Positions 16,518-25,245 of a DNA stretch of 64,000 nucleotides are shown here, one piece after another. A program made the translations under genes and the position numbers. The notes below the pieces were generated by a model. That model worked only from the letters and a program-made list of their open reading frames with translations, was not told where the DNA came from and searched no databases. The stretch spans positions 1 through 64,000 of the forward strand of contig NZ_JAHDTI010000007.1 of NCBI RefSeq assembly GCF_018531495.1, read 5' to 3'. Within the stretch, counting starts at the first letter, position 1. Each line of letters starts with the position of its first letter. This DNA is from Nonomuraea sediminis. Its GTDB lineage: Bacteria > Actinomycetota > Actinomycetes > Streptosporangiales > Streptosporangiaceae.

Positions 16518-17380
16518 GGCGCCTGCTCGGCGACGTCCTGCTGCCGCGCGCGACCGCGATCGCGCTGTGGGCCTGGGTGGCCTTCAACCTCGCCCTCGTC
16601 GCCTGGATCGGGCTGCAGTCGCTCAAGGAGTCCGGCCAGGTCTGGCTCAGCCCGTTCTCGCTGCCCGATGATCCGCACTGGGAGAACTACGGCGCGGCCT
16701 GGCAGGCCGCCGGGTTCTCCTCGGCCGCGCTGAACAGCGCGGTGCTCACGCTGCTCGGCTCGCTGCTCATCGTGGCGCTGTCGGCCCCGGCCGCGTACGT
16801 GCTCGCGCGCTCGAGCCGGCGGCTCGCCGGTCCGCTGACGGGCTACTTCGCGATGGGACTGAGCATCCCGCTGCAGACCGTGGTGATCCCCATCGTGGTG
16901 ATCAAGCTGTCGCTGTACACGTTCATGGAGGACTGGGTCACCGGCTGGTGGGACAACCGCATCACGCTGCTGATCTTCCAGGTGGCCCTGTCGCTGCCGT
17001 TCTCGGTCTTCGTGCTGACCGGATACATGCGCTCACTGCCGCACGAGATCGAGGAGGCCGCCGAGATGGACGGCGCCGGCCCGCTGCGGTCCTTCGTGCG
17101 GATCGTGCTGCCGGTCGCCAGGCCGGGCGTGGTCACCGTGCTCGTGCTCAACGTCATCGGCCTGTGGAACGAGACGCTGCTCGTCCTGCTGATCGCACCG
17201 CAGCCCGGGGAGCGCACGCTGCCCGCCGCGCTGCTCAACCTCTACAGCTCCATGCAGTACAGCTCCGACTGGGGCGGCCTGTTCGCCGGGATCGTCATCC
17301 TCGTCTACCCCATGATCGTGCTCTACCTCTGGCTCGGCCGCCGCATCGTCGACGGAATGACCGCCGGAATCTCGAAATAG
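16514..17380 (+). CDS. ABC sugar transporter permease (MalG-like)
   Basis: A 288-residue partner permease with six membrane segments and the EAA loop E-E-A-A-E-M-D-G-A-G-P-L near residue 178. The ATGA overlap with the preceding permease gives translational coupling. The beta-helix protein starts 10 bp after its stop on the same strand, so import and extracellular degradation are likely co-expressed. Confidence 0.9.
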   Translation: MRRLLGDVLLPRATAIALWAWVAFNLALVAWIGLQSLKESGQVWLSPFSLPDDPHWENYGAAWQAAGFSSAALNSAVLTLLGSLLIVALSAPAAYVLARSSRRLAGPLTGYFAMGLSIPLQTVVIPIVVIKLSLYTFMEDWVTGWWDNRITLLIFQVALSLPFSVFVLTGYMRSLPHEIEEAAEMDGAGPLRSFVRIVLPVARPGVVTVLVLNVIGLWNETLLVLLIAPQPGERTLPAALLNLYSSMQYSSDWGGLFAGIVILVYPMIVLYLWLGRRIVDGMTAGISK

Positions 17381-17390
17381 GAGCATCTTG

Positions 17391-19358
17391 ATGCGCAAAC
17401 TCCTGCTATCCCTGTGCCTGCTGGCCTTACTGCCTGCCGTACCGGCTCACGCGGCGGCGGGGACCACCTACTACGTCGACGCCGTGGCGGGCAGCGACGC
17501 CAACTCCGGCACCAGTTCGGCCTCGGCCTGGCAGTCGCTGGCGAAGGCAAGTCAGCTGACGCTCGGCCCAGGTGACCGGCTGCTGTTCAGGGCCGGGCAG
17601 CGCTGGAGCGGCCAGCTGACCGTCCGGGGAGCCGGTACGGCGGGCAGCCCCGCGTTTGTGGGCGCCTACGGGACCGGCGCCAAGCCGATCATCGCGGGAG
17701 AGGGCACGGTCGACGCCGCGGTCAAGGTGAGCAACGTGCACGACCTGACCGTCGACGGGCTCGAGGTGACGAACTGGAGCAACGGCACCACCCCGCGCAC
17801 CGGCGTCAACCTGTACGCCAAGGACGCCGGCGTGCTGGCCGGCGTCACGCTGCGCAACCTGTACATCCACGACGTGGACGGCCCCGGCGGGAGCTACGTC
17901 AGCTCGGCCGGGCTGCTGGTGTCCATCAGGGGCAACAGCGTCCCCACCTCCTACGACAACCTGGTCATCGAGAACAACGAAGTGGCCAATATCCGCTCCT
18001 ACGGGATCATCACCTGGTCCACCTGGTCACGGCGTAACGGGATGACCAGCCTGTATCCCGCCGAGACCGGCATCCCGGACTCCGAGGTCGCCACCTGGAC
18101 GCCGAGCACCCGCGTGGCGATCCGCGGCAACTACGTCCACGACGTGACCGCGGGCGGCATCACGCCCATGCACACCAAGGGCGCCCTGATCGAGAACAAC
18201 CGGGTCGACAAGGCGGCCAGCGGCCGGCTGGTCAACAACGGCGGCAACGTCGGGATCTGGTGGCAGGGCAACGACGACATCGTCGTCCAGCACAACGAGG
18301 TCTCGCGCACCGGCTTCAACGGTCCCGGCACCGACGGGCACGGCTTCGACTCCGACGCCGACAACAACCGCAGCGTGGTGCAGTACAACTACAGCCACGA
18401 GAACGACGGCGGCTTCTTCATCACCGTCTCCTTCACCAGCGCCCCCACCAGGACCAACACCGTCCGCTACAACCTGAGCAGGGACGACGGCTACGAGCTG
18501 TTCAGCCTGTCCACCGAGACGTCGGGCACCGAGATCTACAACAACACGCTGTACGCCGGGGGCCGCGTGGTCGTGGTGAAGCCGCCCTACAACGGCGCCG
18601 GCAGCTACCCGCTCGGCAAGATCGTGCACATCTACAACAACGCGTCCGGCATCAAGATCCGCAACAACGTCGTCGTCAACAAGACCACCGCCGGCTACGA
18701 CGCGCAGAACGGCACGCTCTACGACGCCAACCTCTACTACGGCGGCCCCGCGCCCTCCGACACCAACGCGCTGAGGTCCGACCCGAAGCTGGTCAACCCC
18801 GGCTCCACCGCCGCCGAGGACTACAAGCTCCAGGCCGACTCGCCCGCCAGGGGCAGGGGCGTGAGCCTGGCGCCCGGCGTCGCGGACTACTTCGGCGGCA
18901 CCGTCCCCGCCACCCAGCCCGACCGCGGCTTCCACCAGTACCCGGGTCCGGTGACGGTGGCGACCACCTCCTACGCCACCCTCGGCGTCCTGCATCCCTT
19001 CCGCATGGTCGACGGCGACGTCAACACCTCGTGGAGCAGCCTCGCCGGCGGCGTCACCTTCCCCGGCACCATCGACGTCGACTACGGCCAGGACAGGAGC
19101 ATCGGCTCGGTCACCATCCACACCGCCTGGGCCACCGGCCAGGCCATCACCGAACTCGACGTGCAGACCTGGAACGGCTCGGCCTGGGCGACCCAGGTGG
19201 CCGGGCAGAAACTGACCTGGTCGGCCAACACCGCGACCGTCGAGAACCGCACGATCACGCTGCCCCAGCGGGTCACCACGCGCAAGCTCCGCCTGGTGGT
19301 CCGCAACGCCAACCTCAAGTGGGGCAACTTCGCCGTCTACGAGATCGCCACGGCGTAG
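17391..19358 (+). CDS. Secreted right-handed parallel beta-helix protein with F5/8-type C domain
   Basis: A 655-residue exported protein. Residues 1-21 are a signal peptide (MRKLLLSLCLLALL..., cleavage after A-H-A). A start motif typical of such enzymes follows (TTYYVDAVAGSDANSGTS). Residues ~60-480 carry many repeated I/V-x-N-N-x-V/I coils of a right-handed beta-helix, as in polysaccharide lyases and some glycosidases. The last ~130 residues resemble a discoidin/F5-8 type C carbohydrate-binding domain (MVDGDVNTSWSS). ATG 17391 follows AGGAG; the TTG just before it is not needed. Together with the importer it suggests attack on an extracellular polysaccharide. The lyase or hydrolase family is not identifiable by eye. 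Confidence 0.75.
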   Translation: MRKLLLSLCLLALLPAVPAHAAAGTTYYVDAVAGSDANSGTSSASAWQSLAKASQLTLGPGDRLLFRAGQRWSGQLTVRGAGTAGSPAFVGAYGTGAKPIIAGEGTVDAAVKVSNVHDLTVDGLEVTNWSNGTTPRTGVNLYAKDAGVLAGVTLRNLYIHDVDGPGGSYVSSAGLLVSIRGNSVPTSYDNLVIENNEVANIRSYGIITWSTWSRRNGMTSLYPAETGIPDSEVATWTPSTRVAIRGNYVHDVTAGGITPMHTKGALIENNRVDKAASGRLVNNGGNVGIWWQGNDDIVVQHNEVSRTGFNGPGTDGHGFDSDADNNRSVVQYNYSHENDGGFFITVSFTSAPTRTNTVRYNLSRDDGYELFSLSTETSGTEIYNNTLYAGGRVVVVKPPYNGAGSYPLGKIVHIYNNASGIKIRNNVVVNKTTAGYDAQNGTLYDANLYYGGPAPSDTNALRSDPKLVNPGSTAAEDYKLQADSPARGRGVSLAPGVADYFGGTVPATQPDRGFHQYPGPVTVATTSYATLGVLHPFRMVDGDVNTSWSSLAGGVTFPGTIDVDYGQDRSIGSVTIHTAWATGQAITELDVQTWNGSAWATQVAGQKLTWSANTATVENRTITLPQRVTTRKLRLVVRNANLKWGNFAVYEIATA

Positions 19359-19370
19359 GTCACGTCCTGT

Positions 19371-19400
19371 CGCGGGCGCTCGCTTCCGCGGGCGCCCGCG
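19371..19400 (+). terminator. Strong hairpin ending the sugar-utilisation operon
   Basis: A perfect 9-bp stem, CGCGGGCGC at 19371-19379 and GCGCCCGCG at 19392-19400, with a 12-base loop, 13 bp after the beta-helix gene stop. There is no T-tract, which is normal for GC-rich actinomycete terminators. Confidence 0.65.
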
Positions 19401-19466
19401 CGGGCACGGCGCAAACAAGCCGAGAGCTTGACTCTGGCCAGACGAAAAACGGGGGATGGCTGCCTT

Positions 19467-19790
19467 ATGGGTGTCTTTCTCCGTCCCCGCAGGCCACTGC
19501 TGAGAGCCGCGGCCGGGGCGGCGACCGCGGCCGTCGCCTACAAAGCCGGCAAGAACAGGGCCACGCAGGATCAGTACAACGAGCAGGCGGAAGCGGCCTA
19601 CCAGGCCACACAGCAGCCGCCACCACAGGCCTACCAGCAGCCACCGCCACCACAGGCCTACCAGCAGCCACCGCCGCAGCCGCCCGCCGACCCGCTGGCC
19701 GAGCTGGAACGGCTCGCGCGGCTGCACCAGTCGGGCGCGCTCACCGACGAGGAGTTCGCCGCCATGAAGTCCCGCGTGATCGGAGGCTGA
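19467..19790 (+). CDS. Small SHOCT-domain protein
   Basis: A 107-residue protein. The basic N-terminus (MGVFLRPRRPLLRAA) is followed by a short Ala-rich stretch. A low-complexity middle repeats Q-Q-P-P-P-Q-A-Y, and the C-terminal SHOCT motif reads L-x-x-L-A-R-L-H-Q-S-G-A-L-T-D-E-E-F-A-A-M-K. SHOCT modules mediate oligomerisation or membrane association in many actinobacterial proteins; no enzyme function is implied. The ATG at 19467 follows GGGGGA with a long (~10 nt) spacing. An upstream TTG (19428) would only add residues unlike the family. It is followed after 4 bp by the NTF2-like gene. Confidence 0.75.
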   Translation: MGVFLRPRRPLLRAAAGAATAAVAYKAGKNRATQDQYNEQAEAAYQATQQPPPQAYQQPPPPQAYQQPPPQPPADPLAELERLARLHQSGALTDEEFAAMKSRVIGG

Positions 19791-19794
19791 GTAG

Positions 19795-20211
19795 ATGAGT
19801 CCGACCGAGACCGTGCTTGACGCGCTGCTCGCCACCGCCGCCGGTGACATGGAGCGGATCGAGGCGCTCTACGCGCCCGACTGCCGTGGCTGGTCGGCGG
19901 GCAGGGAGATCACCTCGCGCGAGGAACTGCTGGCCGACGCGGGTGACCGCGCCACCGGCCTGTCCGACGTGCGGGTGGAGGCCTCCCCGATGGAACTGCC
20001 CGACGGCACGGTCGTGGCCGAGTGGCGGCTGACCGCCCGTCACACGGGGGAGCTGAACCTGGGCGAGGATGTGGTCGTGCCGCCGTCGGGCAGGAGCCTG
20101 GACATGCGCGGCGCGATGTTCGCCGAGCTGCGGGGCGATCGGATCACCGCCTTCCGCCTGTACTGGGACGAGGCCGACCTGCTCGACCAGCTGGGCCTGC
20201 TGCCTGCCTGA
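19795..20211 (+). CDS. SnoaL/NTF2-like protein
   Basis: A 138-residue cone-shaped alpha+beta protein. The pattern 'LDALLATAAGDMERIEALYAPDC' followed by a beta-rich half ending 'GDRITAFRLYWDEADLLDQLGLL' is that of SnoaL-like polyketide cyclase and ester-cyclase relatives. Most such stand-alone proteins have no known substrate. It lies four bases after the SHOCT gene and is probably co-transcribed. No signal peptide. Confidence 0.8.
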   Translation: MSPTETVLDALLATAAGDMERIEALYAPDCRGWSAGREITSREELLADAGDRATGLSDVRVEASPMELPDGTVVAEWRLTARHTGELNLGEDVVVPPSGRSLDMRGAMFAELRGDRITAFRLYWDEADLLDQLGLLPA

Positions 20212-20224
20212 GCATCCAGTCCTT

Positions 20225-20269
20225 GTGCGAAAGGCACCAAAGATCACCACATAGTGTGCGATGCGCACC
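20225..20269 (+). promoter_or_regulatory. Two identical operator-like sites GTGCGA-N3-GCACC
   Basis: GTGCGA-AAG-GCACC (20225-20238) and GTGCGA-TGC-GCACC (20256-20269) share both half-sites exactly. They are spaced 31 bp start to start, about three helical turns. The second contains the perfect palindrome GTGCGATGCGCAC. They lie 61-105 bp upstream of the permease start. The operon's own PucR regulator is the obvious candidate binder. Confidence 0.55.
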
Positions 20270-20329
20270 TTTGCAGTAGTTAGTCGCTTTCCTACCGTTC
20301 TCTCAAGCTAACCCCCTGGGAGGTCAACG

Positions 20330-21637
20330 GTGGCCGACGACTACTCGCTCAACCGCGTGCCCGAGCGCGCACGATACCCCTGGTTGTCGGTGGCGGTGCA
20401 GCGCTTCGGCCAGGTCTCCGCGCTGACCCAGTTCATGCTCGGCGCCACCCTCGGCTTCAGCATGACCTTCTGGCAGTCCTTCTGGGCGCTGACTCTCGGC
20501 GCGGTGATCCTGGAAGCGGCCATGATCCTGGTAGGGATCATCGGTATGCGCGAAGGCCTGTCCACCTCGATGCTGGCCCGCTGGACCGGCTTCGGCCGCG
20601 GCGGGTCCGCGGTGATCGGCCTGGCCATCGGCGTCAGCCTGATCGGCTGGTTCGGCATCCAGTCGGGCGTGTCCGCCCGCGGCCTGCACGCCCTCATCGG
20701 TGGCCCGCCCGAGTGGGCGTGGGCGATCGCCTTCGGCCTGGCCGTGACCGCGATCGTGATCGCCGGGTTCCACTCGATGGCCTGGACCGCCTACCTGACG
20801 GTCCCGCTGTTCCTGGCGCTGGTCGCCTGGTCGATCGTCAGCGAGCTGAGCAAGCACTCCGTCGGCACCCTGATGAGCCAGGCGCCGCCCGGGCCGCCCA
20901 TGACCCTGCTGCAGGGCATCGCGCTGGTCGCCGGCAGCCTGATGGTCGGCGCGGTCATCACCTCCGACATGACCAGGTTCAACCGCAGCGCCGCCGACGT
21001 GGTCAAGCAGACGGTCCTCGGCGTCACCCTCGGCGAGTACGTCATCGGCCTGGCCGGGGTGCTGCTCGCGCACGCCGTCGGCAGCTCCGACGTCATCGCG
21101 ATCGTCACCTCCTCCGTCGGCCTGGTCGGCACCCTGGTGATCATCGCGGGCACGCTGAAGATCAACGACTGGAACCTGTACTCCTCCGGCCTCGGCCTGG
21201 TCACCTTCATCGGCGTGATCACCGGCCGCCGCCCCAACCGGGCCGTGATCACCGCGGTCGTCGGCGTGGCGGGCACCCTGCTCGGCGCGCTCGGCATCCT
21301 CGACCTGTTCACCAGCTTCCTCATCCTGCTCGGCGTGGTCTTCCCGCCCATCGCCGGCATCATGATCGCCGAGTACTTCGTCGTCCGCCGCTGGCGGGGC
21401 GAGCTGGCCGAGGGCCGCGACACCGGCGCCGCGCCGCCGAGCGCGCCCACGTGGGTGCCCGTCACCCTGGTGATCTGGCTGGTCGCCACGCTGGTCGGCC
21501 ACTTCGTCACCGCGGGCCTGGGCAGCGTCAACTCGCTGGTCACCGCGTTCGTGCTGTACGTCGCCTGCGGCCGGCGCGGCCTGCTGCGCCCCGTCGGCGT
21601 CAGCAGGACCGAGGTCGCCGAGGAGGTCGCCGCGTGA
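20330..21637 (+). CDS. NCS1 family cytosine/purine permease-like transporter
   Basis: A 435-residue membrane protein with about 12 hydrophobic segments. The N-terminal sequence 'RVPERARYPWLSVAVQRFGQVSALTQFMLGATLGF' is characteristic of CodB-like NCS1 permeases, which import nucleobases, hydantoins or related heterocycles. The GTG at 20330 follows GGGAGG. Its stop overlaps the GTG of the hydantoinase-type gene (GTGA). With the downstream genes it suggests uptake of a cyclic amide such as a hydantoin or thiohydantoin. Confidence 0.85.
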   Translation: MADDYSLNRVPERARYPWLSVAVQRFGQVSALTQFMLGATLGFSMTFWQSFWALTLGAVILEAAMILVGIIGMREGLSTSMLARWTGFGRGGSAVIGLAIGVSLIGWFGIQSGVSARGLHALIGGPPEWAWAIAFGLAVTAIVIAGFHSMAWTAYLTVPLFLALVAWSIVSELSKHSVGTLMSQAPPGPPMTLLQGIALVAGSLMVGAVITSDMTRFNRSAADVVKQTVLGVTLGEYVIGLAGVLLAHAVGSSDVIAIVTSSVGLVGTLVIIAGTLKINDWNLYSSGLGLVTFIGVITGRRPNRAVITAVVGVAGTLLGALGILDLFTSFLILLGVVFPPIAGIMIAEYFVVRRWRGELAEGRDTGAAPPSAPTWVPVTLVIWLVATLVGHFVTAGLGSVNSLVTAFVLYVACGRRGLLRPVGVSRTEVAEEVAA

Positions 21638-23154
21638 GGATCGGCATCGACGTCGGCGGCACCAACACCGACGCCGTCCTGATGGACGGCGACCGGGTGG
21701 TCTCCGCGGTCAAGCGCGCCACCAGCAAGGACGTCACCAGCGGCATCGTCAGCGCCATCGAAGGGCTGAACGTCCATGGCGACGTGCGCGCCGTGATGAT
21801 CGGCACGACGCACTTCATCAACGCGCTGGTGGAGGCCGACCGGCTGGCGCCCACCGCATCGGTACGGCTCGGCCTGCCCGCGACCACGTCCCTGCCACCC
21901 TTCGTGGACTGGCCCGACCGCCTGGTCGAGGCGGTGTCCGGGCGCGGCTACCTGTGCCACGGCGGCCACGAGTTCGACGGCCGGGTCATCTCCGAGCTGG
22001 ATCCCGACGAGCTGCGCCGTACCGCGGAGGACATCCGCGCCCGCGGCATCCGCTCCGTGGCGATCTCGTCCATCTTCTCGCCCGTCAACCAGGAGTTCGA
22101 GGAGCGGGCCGCGGAGATCCTGGCCGAGGAGCTGCCCGGCGTGCCGATCTCGCTGTCGTACGAGATCGGCAGGATCGGGCTGCTCGAGCGGGAGAACGCC
22201 ACCATCGTCAACGCCGCGCTGCGCGAGCTGGCGGACGAGATCGTGGACGGCCTGGCCCAGGCCATGGCGGGGCTGGGCATCACCGCGCCGCTGTACCTCA
22301 GCCAGAACGACGGCACGCTGATGGACCTGGAGTTCGCCAGGCGCTACCCGGTGGCCACCTTCGCCTCCGGGCCGACGAACTCCATGCGCGGCGCCGCCGT
22401 ACTGTCCGGGCTCGAGACCTGCGCGGTCGTCGACATCGGCGGCACCACCAGCGACATCGGCGTGCTCAACGGCGCGTTCCCCCGCGAGGCGACCACCGAG
22501 GTCACCGTCGCCGGGATCAGGACGAACTTCCGCATGCCGGACGTGCTGTCCATCGGCATCGGCGGCGGCAGCCGGATCCGCGAAGGGCACCGGGTCGGGC
22601 CCGACTCGGTGGGCTACGAGCTGACCAGCCGGGCGCTGGTGTTCGGCGGGTCGACGCTCACCGCCACCGACATCGCGGTCGCCGCCGGGCTGGCCGAGCT
22701 CGGCGACCCCGCGCTGGTGGCGCACCTGGACAGGGAGATGGTCGCCGGGGTGCTGAAGCGGATCGCCGACGACGTCGCCGAGGCCGTGGAGCGCATGCGG
22801 ACCAGCCCGGAACCGATGCCCGTGGTCGGCGTGGGCGGCGGGTCGATCCTGCTGCCCGATGCCCTGCCGGGCTGCGGCGAGGTGCACCGGCCGGGCAACT
22901 ACGCGGTCGCCAACGCCATCGGCGCGGCCATCGCCCAGGTCGGCGGCGAGGTGGACCGCATCTACACGGTCGCGCCCGGCCGCCGCGAGGCGGTGGTGGA
23001 CCAGGCCAAGCAGGAGGCGGTGGACCGGGCAGTGGCGGGCGGCGCCCGGCCGGGCAGCGTGCGCATCGTCGAGTTCGACGAGATCCCGCTGCCCTACCTG
23101 CCCGGCGACGCCACCCGCATCAAGGTCAAGGCCGTAGGAGAGCTGCATGCGTGA
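21634..23154 (+). CDS. Hydantoinase/oxoprolinase family protein (HyuA-like)
   Basis: A 506-residue protein of the ATP-dependent hydantoinase/5-oxoprolinase A family (actin-like fold). Phosphate-binding motif I-D-V-G-G-T-N-T-D-A-V starts at residue 4. The Hydant_A segment carries 'SLSYEIGRIGLLERENATIVNAAL' and a second nucleotide motif V-V-D-I-G-G-T-T-S-D-I-G-V near 268, followed by the GIGGGSRIR block. Members cleave cyclic amides with ATP, usually with a HyuB partner; no HyuB is present. The GTG at 21634 overlaps the permease stop. The frame is open much further upstream, but that part lies antisense-like within the permease gene and is spurious. Confidence 0.88.
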   Translation: MRIGIDVGGTNTDAVLMDGDRVVSAVKRATSKDVTSGIVSAIEGLNVHGDVRAVMIGTTHFINALVEADRLAPTASVRLGLPATTSLPPFVDWPDRLVEAVSGRGYLCHGGHEFDGRVISELDPDELRRTAEDIRARGIRSVAISSIFSPVNQEFEERAAEILAEELPGVPISLSYEIGRIGLLERENATIVNAALRELADEIVDGLAQAMAGLGITAPLYLSQNDGTLMDLEFARRYPVATFASGPTNSMRGAAVLSGLETCAVVDIGGTTSDIGVLNGAFPREATTEVTVAGIRTNFRMPDVLSIGIGGGSRIREGHRVGPDSVGYELTSRALVFGGSTLTATDIAVAAGLAELGDPALVAHLDREMVAGVLKRIADDVAEAVERMRTSPEPMPVVGVGGGSILLPDALPGCGEVHRPGNYAVANAIGAAIAQVGGEVDRIYTVAPGRREAVVDQAKQEAVDRAVAGGARPGSVRIVEFDEIPLPYLPGDATRIKVKAVGELHA

Positions 23155-24196
23155 GATCGGACTCGAGCACCTGGCCGCCATCGCCCGGGGCGCGGCCGTC
23201 CTGGGCACCGGGGGAGGCGGCGACCCGTACATCGGCCGGCTCATGGCCCGCGCCGCGCTGCGCGAGCACGGGCCCGTCGAGCTGGTGCCGCTGGAGGAGG
23301 TGCCGGACGAGGCGATGGTGCTGCCGGTGGCCGGCATGGGCGCGCCCACCGTGATGGTGGAGAAGCCGCCCGCGATCGAGGAGATCTCGGCCGCGGTCGA
23401 GGCCATCTGCGGCTACCTCGGCCGCCGCCCCACCCACATCGCCTGCGCCGAGGTCGGCGGCGTCAACTCGCTCATCCCGGTGGCCGCGGCCGCCCGGCTC
23501 GGGCTGCCGCTCATCGACGCCGACGGCATGGGCCGCGCCTTCCCCGAGCTGCAGATGTTCATCCCCGCCATGTACGGCGTGGCCGCCTCGCCGATGGCCA
23601 TGGCCGACGACAAGGGCAACCGGTCGGTCATCGACACCGTCAGCAACCACTGGACCGAACGCCTGGCCAGGGCGGCGACCGTGGAGATGGGCGGCTCGGC
23701 CACCACCGTCCTGTACGCCATGGACGGCGCCACGGCCCGCCAGGCGATGGTCCCCGCCACGCTCTCGCTCAGCGCCGAGCTCGGCGAGCTGGTCGCCGAG
23801 CACCGCGCCACCGGCGACGCCCCGCAGGCGGTGGCGGCCAGGCTCGGCGGCCGGGTCCTGTTCGCCGGCAAGGTGCTGGACGTGGAGCGGCGCACCGTCG
23901 GCGGCTTCGCCCGCGGCGTCGCCCGGCTGTCGGGCAACGGCGAGCTGCGGTTGTCGTTCCAGAACGAGCACCTGCTCGCCGAGCTGGACGGCACCCCCGT
24001 GGCCAGCACGCCCGACCTCATCTGCGTGCTCGACACCCAGACCGGCGACCCGATCACGACCGAGGGCCTGCGCTACGGCCAGCGCGTCACCGTCTTGGCC
24101 GCGCCGTGCGACCCGCGCTGGCGCACCCCGGAAGGGCTGGCGCTGGCCGGACCCAGGTACTTCGGCTACGACCTGGACCCGGTGCCCCTCGCCTGA
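23147..24196 (+). CDS. DUF917 family protein (first copy)
   Basis: A 349-residue protein of the DUF917 family (PF06032). As I recall, Pfam now relates this family to S-methyl-thiohydantoin desulfurases. The N-terminal motif L-G-T-G-G-G-G-D-P and the block 'EVGGVNSLIPVAAAARLGLPLIDADGMGRAFPELQM' define the family. Members usually sit beside HyuA-like genes, as here. It overlaps the HyuA-like gene by 8 nt. Unlike the second copy it keeps the intact G-M-G-R-A-F-P-E-L motif. The precise reaction is not established from sequence. Confidence 0.85.
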   Translation: MREIGLEHLAAIARGAAVLGTGGGGDPYIGRLMARAALREHGPVELVPLEEVPDEAMVLPVAGMGAPTVMVEKPPAIEEISAAVEAICGYLGRRPTHIACAEVGGVNSLIPVAAAARLGLPLIDADGMGRAFPELQMFIPAMYGVAASPMAMADDKGNRSVIDTVSNHWTERLARAATVEMGGSATTVLYAMDGATARQAMVPATLSLSAELGELVAEHRATGDAPQAVAARLGGRVLFAGKVLDVERRTVGGFARGVARLSGNGELRLSFQNEHLLAELDGTPVASTPDLICVLDTQTGDPITTEGLRYGQRVTVLAAPCDPRWRTPEGLALAGPRYFGYDLDPVPLA

Positions 24197-24216
24197 GATG
24201 TGACTTATCGTCAAGG

Positions 24217-25245
24217 ATGACCCAGATCCGGGAGCAGGACCTGCCCGCGCTCGAACGCGGCTGCGTCCTGCTCGGCTCCGGTGGTGGCGGCCCCACGGTG
24301 ACCGTGATGCGGCTGCTGCGGGCCAGGCTGCGCCGGGGGCCTGTCGAGCTCGTGGCCGCCGCCGAGCTGCCGCCCGACGCGCTGCTCGTCCCGGTCGGGC
24401 TGGCCGGGGCGACCGGGATGCTGGAGGAGAAGCCGCCCACCGGCCGGGAGATGGAGGCGGCCGTGGCGGCCGTCGCCCGGTGGAGCGGCAGCCGGGTGGG
24501 CGCGATCATGTCGATCGAGGCCGGCGGCAGCAACGGCATCGCGGTGCTCACCTGCGGGCTGCCCGTGGTCGACGCCGACCTGATGGGGCGGGCCTTCCCC
24601 CGGCTCGGGCAGGCCTCCACCTCTCGCAAGGGCGTTCAGGCGGGGCCGTACGCGCTGGTCGACTCGGCCGGCCGTACCACGATCATGGACGGTTACGACC
24701 CGGAGGCCGGGGAGAAGCTCATGCACGGCGCGGTGCAGGCGGCGGGCGGCTGGGCGGCGTTCGCGCACTGGCCGATCCGCGTGGCCGACCTGCCTGAGCT
24801 GGCCGTCGTCGGCGGCCTGGCCCGCGCGCTCGAGCTGGGCAGGACCATGCTCGCGCTGCCGGAGCGGGCGCCGCGCGCGCCCGCGCTCGGCGGGCGGTCG
24901 CTCGGCACCGGGCGCGTCGTGGAGGTGATCAGGCAGCCGGGCGGCCGCGGCGTGGTCAGCGTGCTCGGCGACGGCGGCCCGGTGCTGCGGGTGGAGATGG
25001 AGAACGAGTTCCAGGCCGTCTTCTCCGACGGCATCCCCGTCGCGACGACCCCCGACGTGATCTGCCTGCTCGAGGCCAGGACCGGTCGCCCGCTCGGCTG
25101 CGACGAGGTGGTCCGCGGACCGCGCGTCGAGGTGCTGCAACTGCCCTGCCCCGCCTTCTGGCGCCGCGCGGACAAGCTGGCCCAGGTCTCGCCCGCCGCC
25201 TTCGGCATCGACGTGCCACCCCGCCTGATGGAGGGTCCCGCATGA
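24217..25245 (+). CDS. DUF917 family protein (second copy)
   Basis: A 342-residue paralogue of the preceding protein, with L-L-G-S-G-G-G-G-P near residue 18 and 'SIEAGGSNGIAVLTCGLPVVDADLMGRAFPRLGQ'. The two copies are clearly diverged and may form a heteromer, with HyuA supplying ATP chemistry. The ATG at 24217 has AAGG directly before it and only 20 bp from the previous stop. The frame is open upstream but runs inside the previous gene. Its end overlaps the PucR start (ATGA). Confidence 0.82.
   Translation: MTQIREQDLPALERGCVLLGSGGGGPTVTVMRLLRARLRRGPVELVAAAELPPDALLVPVGLAGATGMLEEKPPTGREMEAAVAAVARWSGSRVGAIMSIEAGGSNGIAVLTCGLPVVDADLMGRAFPRLGQASTSRKGVQAGPYALVDSAGRTTIMDGYDPEAGEKLMHGAVQAAGGWAAFAHWPIRVADLPELAVVGGLARALELGRTMLALPERAPRAPALGGRSLGTGRVVEVIRQPGGRGVVSVLGDGGPVLRVEMENEFQAVFSDGIPVATTPDVICLLEARTGRPLGCDEVVRGPRVEVLQLPCPAFWRRADKLAQVSPAAFGIDVPPRLMEGPA

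Noticed and set aside
20713..21633. Long upstream extension of the hydantoinase frame
   Set aside because: It overlaps the permease gene out of frame and has shadow-frame composition; the GTG at 21634 gives the family start MRIGIDVGGTNTD.
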